Assembly: GCA_030652215.1 (NCBI GenBank)
Contig: JAUSBC010000016.1
Coordinates: 1-59,705, forward strand
Origin: Sideroxyarcus sp.
GTDB taxonomy: Bacteria; Pseudomonadota; Gammaproteobacteria; Burkholderiales; Gallionellaceae
DNA length: 59,705 nt
Reading direction: 5' to 3'
The position numbers were made by a program, and so were the translations under genes. Below the pieces are notes generated by a model. The model had not been told where the DNA came from. It was given only the letters and a program-made list of their open reading frames with translations, and ran no database searches. Of the stretch, positions 52,878-59,705 are shown one piece after another. Position 1 is the stretch's first letter. Each line of letters begins with the position of its first letter.

Positions 52878-54806
52878 GTGCCCACCGAAGTCGAACGTTT
52901 CTTCTCCGAACAAAGCCCGCTTGCCACCGAGGTCGCATCGTTCCGCCCGCGCGCGCAGCAGCGCGACATGGCCATCGCCGTGGCGGAGGCGATACGCGAC
53001 AACGCGATTCTCGTCGCCGAGGCCGGCACGGGCACGGGCAAAACTTTTGCCTACCTGGTGCCGGCGCTGCTGGCGGGCGGCAAAGTTGTCGTTTCCACGG
53101 GCACTAAGAACCTGCAGGACCAGCTCTTCCAGAAAGACCTGCCGATGGTGCGCGATGCGCTGAAAGCGCCGGTATCGGTGGCGCTGCTCAAGGGGCGCTC
53201 CAATTATGTGTGCCACTACCACCTGGAGCTGGCGCAATCCAACGGACTGTTCAAGACGCGCGAGGACGTAAAACATCTGGCCAGGATCGTCAATTACGCC
53301 AAGGTGACGCAGAGCGGCGACAAGAGCGGGCTGGCGGATGTGCCGGAAAACGCGCCGATCTGGATGCATGTGACCTCGACGCGCGACAACTGCCTTGGGC
53401 AAGAATGCCCGCAGCACGGCGAATGCTTTGTGCTGAAGGCGCGCAAAGAGGCGATGGAGGCGGATGTGGTGGTCGTGAACCATCACCTGTTCTTCGCCGA
53501 CGTGATGCTGCGCGACGAAGGCGTGGCGGAACTGTTGCCCGCGTGCAACACGGTGATTTTCGACGAAGCGCACCAGTTGCCCGAGACGGCCAGCCTGTTC
53601 TTCGGCGAAAGCGTTTCCACTTCGCAGTTGTTCGACCTGGCGCAAGATGCGCGCATCGAGGCGCTGACTGGCGCCAAGGATTTTGCGGCGCTGCCGGTGG
53701 CCTGCGACGAACTGGAGAAGGCCGGGCGCGACTTGCGGCTGGCATTCAAGAAGGAAGGCCGCATGGCCGCAGAGGCGACCGAGAATTTCAAGGACTTTGC
53801 CCCGGCGCTGAAAACGCTGGGCGAGAAGCTGGCAAAACTCACCGGGCTGCTGGAGAAGCAGGCGGAACGTAGCGAGGGGCTGGAAAATTGCTGGCAGCGG
53901 GCGCGGGAGTTGGTGGAACAGCTGAAACACTGGCAGGACGGCGATGTGCCGGAGACGGTGCGCTGGCTGGAAATCTTCCACCACTCCCTGCAACTCAACA
54001 CCACCCCGCTGTCCATCGCCGACATTTTCAAGAAGCAGATCAGCGGCCATCCGCGCGCGTGGATATTCACCTCCGCCACACTGGCGGTGAAGCAGAACTT
54101 TTCGCATTACCAGAATGAGATGGGCCTGACTGAGGCGCGCACGGCGTGCTGGGACAGTCCGTTTAATTACCAGGAGCAGGCGCTGCTATACGTGCCGCAG
54201 AACCTGCCTGAGCCGAACACCGATGGCTACACCGAGGCGGTGGTGCAGGCGGCGCTGCCGCTGATAGAGGCCAGCCGGGGCCGCGCCTTCCTGCTGTTCA
54301 CCAGCCTGCGCGCCATGCAGCGCGCCTACGAAATATTGCAGGCCGAGTTCGACCGCAAGAATCTGAAATATCCGCTGCTGATCCAGGGCGAAGGTTCGCG
54401 CAACGAACTGCTCACGCGCTTCCGCGAGCACGGCAACGCGGTACTGCTGGGCAGCCAGTCGTTCTGGGAAGGGGTGGACGTGCGCGGCGAGGCGCTATCG
54501 CTGGTCATCATCGACAAACTGCCGTTCGCGCCGCCGGACGATCCGGTCTTGGCTGCGCGCATCGCCGAACTCAACCGGCAGGGACGCAACGCCTTCATGG
54601 AATTCCAATTGCCGCGCGCCATCATCAACCTCAAGCAGGGGGCAGGACGGCTGATCCGAGACGAGAAAGATCGCGGCGTACTCATGATCTGCGACCCGCG
54701 CCTGATTTCGAAGCATTACGGCAAGCGCATCTGGCAGAGTCTGCCGCCGTTCAAACGAACGCGGGATGAGGCCGAGGCAGTAAGTTTTTTTGGTAGTGCG
54801 GGGTGA
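52878..54806 (+). CDS. DinG/YoaA-family ATP-dependent DNA helicase
   Basis: This 642-residue superfamily 2 helicase of the XPD/DinG type has Walker A EAGTGTGKTFAYL (~47-58), four cysteines in the Fe-S region (YVCHYHLE ~113, CLGQECPQHGECF ~172-184), the DEAH box VIFDEAHQLPE (~227-237), motif IV-VI segments LLGSQSFWEGVDVRGEAL and QGAGRLIRDEKDRG. It unwinds DNA or R-loops 5' to 3' during repair. The layout is closer to YoaA than to DinG. Start codon GTG at 52878; the only upstream in-frame options lack support. It ends just before the palindrome at 54811. Confidence 0.93.
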   Translation: MPTEVERFFSEQSPLATEVASFRPRAQQRDMAIAVAEAIRDNAILVAEAGTGTGKTFAYLVPALLAGGKVVVSTGTKNLQDQLFQKDLPMVRDALKAPVSVALLKGRSNYVCHYHLELAQSNGLFKTREDVKHLARIVNYAKVTQSGDKSGLADVPENAPIWMHVTSTRDNCLGQECPQHGECFVLKARKEAMEADVVVVNHHLFFADVMLRDEGVAELLPACNTVIFDEAHQLPETASLFFGESVSTSQLFDLAQDARIEALTGAKDFAALPVACDELEKAGRDLRLAFKKEGRMAAEATENFKDFAPALKTLGEKLAKLTGLLEKQAERSEGLENCWQRARELVEQLKHWQDGDVPETVRWLEIFHHSLQLNTTPLSIADIFKKQISGHPRAWIFTSATLAVKQNFSHYQNEMGLTEARTACWDSPFNYQEQALLYVPQNLPEPNTDGYTEAVVQAALPLIEASRGRAFLLFTSLRAMQRAYEILQAEFDRKNLKYPLLIQGEGSRNELLTRFREHGNAVLLGSQSFWEGVDVRGEALSLVIIDKLPFAPPDDPVLAARIAELNRQGRNAFMEFQLPRAIINLKQGAGRLIRDEKDRGVLMICDPRLISKHYGKRIWQSLPPFKRTRDEAEAVSFFGSAG

Positions 54807-54810
54807 GCAT

Positions 54811-54886
54811 GTAGGTTGGGCAAAGCGCAGCGTGCCCAACAGGCATCGTTGTCAATGATGGGCACGCTGCGCTTTGCCCAACCTGC
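54811..54886. repeat. GTAGGTTGGGC palindrome, copy 5
   Basis: GTAGGTTGGGCAAAGCGCAG and GCTGCGCTTTGCCCAACCTG form the arms; the G/C changes in both arms (CGCAGCG with CGCTGCG) preserve pairing, a sign that the structure rather than the exact sequence is kept. It lies between the convergent dinG-like and globin-GGDEF genes, where it could end both transcripts. Confidence 0.9.
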
Positions 54887-54914
54887 ACATCTGACCACTC
54901 ATTGCTGACCAAAC

Positions 54915-56282
54915 TCAAGCCACCTCAATACGGTTGCGTCCCGCATTCTTGGCCCGATACAGCGCATCGTCGGCATCCTTGACGATCTTTTCGTAATCGG
55001 GGTGTCCGCTGTAGGACGCCACGCCGATACTCACGGTAACCGGCATGGTCTTGCCGTCGCCCACGCGCAGCGGTTCGGCGGCAAAGCGGGCACGTATGCT
55101 TTCCGCAATGTATTTCGCCTGTTCCTTTTCGATCTCGACCAATACCACGAGCAATTCCTCACCGCCGTAGCGGAAAATGAAATCCCCCACGCGCACGCCG
55201 GCCGTCACCAGATCGGCGGCCTGCTGCAGCACCATGTCGCCGCTGTCGTGCCCGTGCGTGTCGTTGATATTCTTGAAATGGTCGATGTCAAGCAACAGCA
55301 CGGCAAAGGGCACGCTGCTGCGCCTGGCCAGCGCCACTTCGCGCATCAATATGGTCGGCAGGTAACGGCGGTTCAGCAGCCGCGTCAGGATGTCGCGGCC
55401 GCTCTCCACCTCGATGAAGCGGTCGAACAATCCGGTCAGCAGAAATTTGACCTCGCCGATGTCGGCTTCGACCTGCCGCATCGCCTCGCGCGCATCGCCG
55501 CCCCGGTTGCGCTGTTCGGTCAATTTCGGCAAGAGAGTGCGTTCCAGCTTTTCGATACAGACGCGTATGCGTTCCAGTTCCGGCGCTTCGTGGAAAATGA
55601 TGCTGGCTTTGTGCTGCAACCACCTGCCGAACTCGGAATGCCGCATTTCGGGCAGGTGCCCTTCGCCATCGCCGAGCAGGTGCAACAGGATGTGCTGCGC
55701 CCATTCCGACAGTGCCGCGCGCTGGCGCTCGCGTTCGGCAAGCATGTTCTGGCCCAGCGCGAACATGCGATAGGACTCGTCGGTGCGCACGTTCTTGCCC
55801 ACGTTGATGATGTAAGAGTCGGTCATGGCGGACATGCTCAGCTCCATCACCTCGGAAACGAAGCGCGTCGCCTGCACCAGTTCCGCCCGCTCCAGTTCAG
55901 TTTCGACCAGCAGCTCGGTGATGGCCTGCTTCAACAGGCGCGTCCCGCGCAATACCAGCGCGATGGGAATCTGGATGCGCGCATGCACCACGCCGACATG
56001 ACACTGATATTGATAAATCTCCACCGGATCTTTTTGTTTCAGGGAGAACAATTCGCGCAGCCAGCCCTGCATGGAGGTATGCAGGCGCTCGGTCACCAGC
56101 TCATGCGTCAGGAATACCGCCGCATCCTTGTCCGCTTCCATATAGTTGTAGAACAGGCTGGCCAGGTCGGGCGCATGTTTGTCGACCGTGGCGCTGATCA
56201 ATTCGCGCATCAGACCGGTCATCTGCTGGTGCAGGCTTTGCCAGTCGGCGGCGAACTCACGGCTTTTGGTTTGCTTTGGCAT
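54915..56282 (-). CDS. dosC: Globin-coupled sensor diguanylate cyclase (DosC-like)
   Basis: The 455-residue cytoplasmic protein has a globin domain (~15-150) with distal-side tyrosine in LFYNYM (~45) and proximal histidine in CHVGVVHARIQIPIAL (probably residue 100), a helical middle domain (~160-280) and GGDEF (~290-453). The active motif reads GGEEL (~375) in place of GGEEF, with an RxxD site (RVGD). Haem-bound oxygen would set the cyclase rate, as in E. coli DosC. The start at 56282 has ACAGGAGAAACG directly upstream, so the longer frame to 56342 is rejected. Confidence 0.9.
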   Translation of the reverse strand: MPKQTKSREFAADWQSLHQQMTGLMRELISATVDKHAPDLASLFYNYMEADKDAAVFLTHELVTERLHTSMQGWLRELFSLKQKDPVEIYQYQCHVGVVHARIQIPIALVLRGTRLLKQAITELLVETELERAELVQATRFVSEVMELSMSAMTDSYIINVGKNVRTDESYRMFALGQNMLAERERQRAALSEWAQHILLHLLGDGEGHLPEMRHSEFGRWLQHKASIIFHEAPELERIRVCIEKLERTLLPKLTEQRNRGGDAREAMRQVEADIGEVKFLLTGLFDRFIEVESGRDILTRLLNRRYLPTILMREVALARRSSVPFAVLLLDIDHFKNINDTHGHDSGDMVLQQAADLVTAGVRVGDFIFRYGGEELLVVLVEIEKEQAKYIAESIRARFAAEPLRVGDGKTMPVTVSIGVASYSGHPDYEKIVKDADDALYRAKNAGRNRIEVA

Positions 56283-56459
56283 CGTTTCTCCTGTTGCCCG
56301 GCTAGTGAATACGGGCATAACACCGTTGATTTCCTGCGACATTGTAACCGAGCATCTGCTACTCGTTCTTGAACTGCCGGTCGTTTGTTGAGTAATAGTT
56401 GACTGCTGCCATTGGTTTGTTGTCCACTGTCGTCAGGCCTTTTGCACCTACAATATCCA

Positions 56460-57797
56460 ATGGCTTCCACGAGTAACTTCTTCGACGAGCTGCGATTCCA
56501 CATTGACGAGAGCAATCTCGCCATGCGTGCCGAACAGTTACGCGCGCGATTGCGGCTGTATCCCCTGATGCTGGTCGGGCAAATGGTGTTCGAGCCGCTG
56601 TTCGTCGCGATGATGTGGGACATTTCTCCGCACCGGTATCTGCTGCTGTGGCTGACAGTCATCTACCTGCTGCATTCGGTCGAATGGGTAACCTGGGTCA
56701 CGGATCGGGAAGATACCCGCAACATCGAGGAATGCGAAAGCTGGAGCCGCCATTTCTTCTCCTTCGCGCTGGTCGTGGGCATGATGTGGGGCTTCGGCAC
56801 CCTGTTCTTCTTCCCGCAGGAACTGTTGATGCAAGTGTTGCTGATCTGCGTGATGCTCGCGCTCGCGGCGGCGGCCACCACCATGAATGCCATGCACCCG
56901 CCCGCTTTTTACGCCTATCTGCTCGGCCTGATGCTGCCGCTCACTTTCCGCGTGATGGTGGAGCAGGATGAAACGCATTTCGCGCTGGGCGCCATGCTGC
57001 TGCTGTTCCTGATTGTGATGCTGGCCTCGGGACAGCATCTGAATAAATTCATTCTGCGATCGCTTTCCCTGGCGCAACAACTCGCCTCGATGAACGACGT
57101 ACTGGAGCACAAGGTCGAGGAGCGCACCTCGCAGTTGCGGCACAAGACCGAAGAAGTCTCACAGATACGCGATGTGACCATCATGGCAATGGCGTCGCTC
57201 GCCGAGACGCGCGACAACGAAACAGGCAATCACCTGAAGCGCACGCAGACCTACATCCGCGCCCTCGCCCTGAAGCTGCGCGGCAATCCCCGCTTCAGGG
57301 AATTTCTCACCGAAGACAACATCGAATCGCTGTTCAAACTCGCCCCCCTGCACGACATCGGCAAGGTCGGCATCCCGGACGCCATTCTGCTCAAGCAGGG
57401 CAAGCTGACGCCGGAAGAGTTCGAGATCATGAAAATGCATCCCACGCTCGGCGGCAACGCGCTCGCCATGGCGGAAAGCGGCTTGCCGACCCCGAACCGC
57501 TTCCTGCACATCGCGCGCGAGATCGCCACCGGGCACCACGAGAAATGGGACGGCAGCGGTTATCCGCTGGGCCTCAAAGGGGACGATATTCCCATCTCGG
57601 CGCGACTCATGGCGCTGGCCGACGTGTACGACGCCCTCATCAGCCGCCGCGTCTACAAGCACCCTTACACGCACGCGGAAGCTGTGGCACACATATTGCA
57701 AGGCAGAGGCGCGCATTTCGATCCCGACGTGGCCGACGCATTTTTATCCATACAAGAGGAGTTCCGGCGTATAGCCGAACAGTATCAAGACAAATGA
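56460..57797 (+). CDS. Membrane HD-GYP c-di-GMP phosphodiesterase
   Basis: The 445 residues comprise six or seven hydrophobic helices (~28-195) forming an uncharacterised membrane sensor, a short coiled coil (~205-235; EERTSQLRHKTEEVSQIRD) and an HD-GYP domain (~240-440) with HDIGKVGIPD (~298), HLKRTQTYI and HHEKWDGSGYPLGLKGDD (~360). It is predicted to hydrolyse c-di-GMP. Its stop overlaps the start of the ankyrin gene. The globin-GGDEF gene is divergent, 177 bases away, so a matched on/off pair is plausible. Confidence 0.9.
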   Translation: MASTSNFFDELRFHIDESNLAMRAEQLRARLRLYPLMLVGQMVFEPLFVAMMWDISPHRYLLLWLTVIYLLHSVEWVTWVTDREDTRNIEECESWSRHFFSFALVVGMMWGFGTLFFFPQELLMQVLLICVMLALAAAATTMNAMHPPAFYAYLLGLMLPLTFRVMVEQDETHFALGAMLLLFLIVMLASGQHLNKFILRSLSLAQQLASMNDVLEHKVEERTSQLRHKTEEVSQIRDVTIMAMASLAETRDNETGNHLKRTQTYIRALALKLRGNPRFREFLTEDNIESLFKLAPLHDIGKVGIPDAILLKQGKLTPEEFEIMKMHPTLGGNALAMAESGLPTPNRFLHIAREIATGHHEKWDGSGYPLGLKGDDIPISARLMALADVYDALISRRVYKHPYTHAEAVAHILQGRGAHFDPDVADAFLSIQEEFRRIAEQYQDK

Positions 57798-58720
57798 ACC
57801 CGCGACTACTTAGCCTGCTCGACGGAAAAGAAGATCTCTACCCGCAAATACTGGAAGAGAGGTTTCCCCGCGTGTTCAACAAACTGCTCGAGTTGTGGCA
57901 GACGCCGCATATCGACGTCTATCTGCAGGATCTGATGATGGACAAACGCGGCGGCGACCGCGAAGGCTTCCCGCCCGATGCCGCAATGGAAATCATCCGC
58001 CTCGGCAATTTCCTGCATGCGATGCGCAATGCGGGCAAAGAAGTGCAAGCCTGGGAGGATGTGCCCGAATACAAACGCCATGAGCTGGAACGCATAGGCT
58101 ACGAGTTTTCGTCGCAGGGGTTGATGAAGTCCATCGAGGACAACAACCAGGATGCAGTGCAGGTGTTCCTGTCCTGCGGTGTCGACCTGGAAGTGCGCGA
58201 CGACCGCAACTGGACGCCGCTGATGGCCGCTGCATTCAACGGCAACGAAGAACTGGCGAAACTGCTGGTCAAATGCGGTTCCCGCGTCTCCACGCAGGAC
58301 AAGAACGGTTACACGCCCTTGCACTGGGCCGCCTATAACGGTCACGTGGACGTGATGAAGTTTCTGATGGAAAAAGGTGCAGAGCCAAATTTCCAAAGCC
58401 AGTTCGGCTGGACGGCCTTGATGCAGGCCGCAACGCGCGGACATGTACTCGCCTGCGCCTATCTCATTTTCCGCGGTGCCGACGTAAATCTGGCAAGCTC
58501 TGACGGCTGGACGTCATTGCACAAGGCCGCCAACAACGGGCACATCGAGATCGTCAAACTGCTGCTCAAAAACGGCGCCAACCGATTCGCGCAATATCAG
58601 GACGGCAGCACCCCCATAGACCTCGCCCTCAAGGCCGGCCATCTGGACATCGTCGACATTCTGAACAAGCATATCGACATCAAGAAGCCGGACGGCTCGG
58701 AACCGCTTTCGATTCTTTAG
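57794..58720 (+). CDS. Ankyrin-repeat protein coupled to the HD-GYP gene
   Basis: This 308-residue protein has an N-terminal helical part (~1-115) that I do not recognise, then five ankyrin repeats (~135-300): NWTPLMAAAFNGNEELAKLL, GYTPLHWAAYNGHVDVMKFL, GWTALMQAATRGHVLACAYL, GWTSLHKAANNGHIEIVKLL and GSTPIDLALKAGHLDIVDIL. No signal peptide, so probably cytoplasmic and a protein-binding partner. The ATGA overlap with the HD-GYP gene suggests coupled synthesis and interaction with it; that is inference. Confidence 0.88.
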   Translation: MNPRLLSLLDGKEDLYPQILEERFPRVFNKLLELWQTPHIDVYLQDLMMDKRGGDREGFPPDAAMEIIRLGNFLHAMRNAGKEVQAWEDVPEYKRHELERIGYEFSSQGLMKSIEDNNQDAVQVFLSCGVDLEVRDDRNWTPLMAAAFNGNEELAKLLVKCGSRVSTQDKNGYTPLHWAAYNGHVDVMKFLMEKGAEPNFQSQFGWTALMQAATRGHVLACAYLIFRGADVNLASSDGWTSLHKAANNGHIEIVKLLLKNGANRFAQYQDGSTPIDLALKAGHLDIVDILNKHIDIKKPDGSEPLSIL

Positions 58721-58730
58721 ACCGCCGGGG

Positions 58731-59705
58731 TCAAGCGACCCGGACGCGCGCTTTACCGTCTCTCATCTTTCCAATCACACGCGCCGCTGCAAAGCCCTGT
58801 TCGCGGAACGTCGCCAGAATTTTCTCCGCCTCGCCTGCCGCGCACGCCACCAGCAGCCCGCCGCTGGTCTGCGGGTCGCACAACAGCTTGCGCTGCCACT
58901 CGGGAAAACCTGATGGCAGATCGACTTCTGCACCGTAGCTGCTCCAGTTGCGGTCCGCCGCTCCCGTGCTGTATCCCTGCTCCGCCAGGCCCAACGCCAC
59001 CGACAATATGGGCAGCGCCTTGAATTCCACTTCCGCTCCCAGCTTCGAACCTCGGCACATCTCCAGCAAATGGCCGAGCAAGGCGAAACCGGTGACGTCG
59101 GTCATCGCATGCACGCCGGGCATTCCGCCCAGCGTTGCGCCAACTCGATTGAGCTGCGTGGTGGTGTCCACCATCTGGCGATAACCTTCCGCGCTCAACT
59201 CGCCCTTCTTCAGCGCCGCGCTCAGCACGCCCACGCCCAGCGGCTTGCCGAGGATCAGCACGTCGCCATCCTGCGCGCGGTCGTTGCGCTTGAGATTGTC
59301 GGGATGCACCACGCCCACGCCGACCAGGCCGTAGATCGGTTCCGGCGCGTCGATGGAATGGCCGCCCGCCACCGGGATGCCCGCGTCCAGACACACCGAC
59401 TCGCCGCCCGCCAATATCTCGCGGATGGTGTCCAGCGGCAGCTTGCTGATGGGCATGCCCACCACTGCCAATGCAAGAATCGGGGTCGCGCCCATGGCGT
59501 ACACATCGGACAGCGCGTTGGTGGCGGCGATGCGGCCGAAGTCGCGCGCATCGTCCACAATGGGCATGAAGAAGTCGGTGGTGACGACGATAGCTTGCGA
59601 CTCGTTGAGCTTGTACACCGCCGCATCGTCGCTGCTTTCGGTGCCGACCATCAGGTTCGGGTAAGATGGCGGGCGCGGCAGTGCGTTGAGCATTTCGTGC
59701 AACAC
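58731..59705 (-). CDS. selD: Selenide, water dikinase (partial at right edge)
   Basis: 324 residues to the window edge; the N-terminal ~25, including the catalytic Cys/Sec loop, lie outside. Visible motifs: NLMVGTESSDDAAVY, TTDFFMPIVDDARDFGRIAATNALSDVYAMG, GGHSIDAPEPIYG, LTKPLG-type ILGKPLGVGVL and the C-terminal CDPQTSGGLL. SelD makes selenophosphate from selenide and ATP for selenocysteine and 2-selenouridine. The GTG at the edge is not a real start. It converges on the ankyrin gene with 10 bases between stops. Confidence 0.96.
   Translation of the reverse strand: MLHEMLNALPRPPSYPNLMVGTESSDDAAVYKLNESQAIVVTTDFFMPIVDDARDFGRIAATNALSDVYAMGATPILALAVVGMPISKLPLDTIREILAGGESVCLDAGIPVAGGHSIDAPEPIYGLVGVGVVHPDNLKRNDRAQDGDVLILGKPLGVGVLSAALKKGELSAEGYRQMVDTTTQLNRVGATLGGMPGVHAMTDVTGFALLGHLLEMCRGSKLGAEVEFKALPILSVALGLAEQGYSTGAADRNWSSYGAEVDLPSGFPEWQRKLLCDPQTSGGLLVACAAGEAEKILATFREQGFAAARVIGKMRDGKARVRVA

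Noticed and set aside
58731..59705. Selenoprotein or SECIS element near selD
   Set aside because: No in-frame TGA with flanking homology was seen in any neighbouring gene; selD alone does not show local selenocysteine use.

Overview
The window looks like chromosome of a free-living Gram-negative bacterium, most likely a betaproteobacterium close to Gallionellaceae/Nitrosomonadales. This placement is an inference from protein style, GC-rich codon use, TonB and RND systems, a DHC/SHP/cytochrome b cluster and many c-di-GMP genes; no rRNA or other marker is present. Both ends cut through genes: pepN on the left and selD on the right. I saw no tRNA, rRNA, CRISPR array or complete insertion sequence.

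Positions 1-5.7 kb are a rearranged accessory region. The 3' end of pepN occurs twice and the 3' end of a thiC-like gene occurs twice, in the alternating order pepN, thiC, pepN, thiC. The gaps hold an MNT antitoxin gene with a frameshifted HEPN toxin gene, and a broken dinD. A truncated regulator, an AT-rich OLD-family ATPase/TOPRIM gene and a scrap of a hemerythrin gene follow.

From 5.7 to 16 kb lie an AI-2E-type membrane protein, a bacteriohemerythrin and a cation diffusion facilitator. Next comes a sulfur (sulfane/persulfide) cluster: a Crp/Fnr regulator, a DUF4395 membrane protein, an ArsR-rhodanese regulator, then DsrE, a persulfide-dioxygenase-like metallo-hydrolase, an MFS permease, a periplasmic rhodanese and the stump of a flavoprotein that may have been a sulfide:quinone reductase. 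A class II amidotransferase, another MFS permease and the stump of a cysteine desulfurase complete it. From 16 to 21.1 kb is a heavy-metal RND pump (outer-membrane factor, pump, DUF3240) that has no adaptor gene.

From 21.5 to 39.7 kb signalling dominates. It holds a GGDEF-EAL protein, the metal exporter dmeF, a PhnD-like binding protein fused to GGDEF, radA, a GGDEF protein with a periplasmic sensor, and a six-gene minus-strand operon. That operon encodes a TonB-dependent receptor, a periplasmic binding protein, a histidine kinase, a lone receiver, REC-PAS-PAS-GGDEF and REC-PAS-HD-GYP. It could link an extracellular ligand to c-di-GMP.

From 39.7 to 59.7 kb are a COG2509-type flavoprotein, an orphan secreted protein, hslO, an M48 peptidase with a YjgN-like membrane protein, the DHC/SHP/unknown/cytochrome b electron-transfer operon, a flavin reductase pair, a split Aer-like receptor (MCP with CZB domain plus separate PAS protein), a DinG/YoaA helicase, a globin-coupled diguanylate cyclase, a membrane HD-GYP protein overlapping an ankyrin protein, and selD. 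Short palindromic repeats are scattered between genes. Some contain a second, smaller two-hairpin element nested inside them, which is the least familiar structure in the window.
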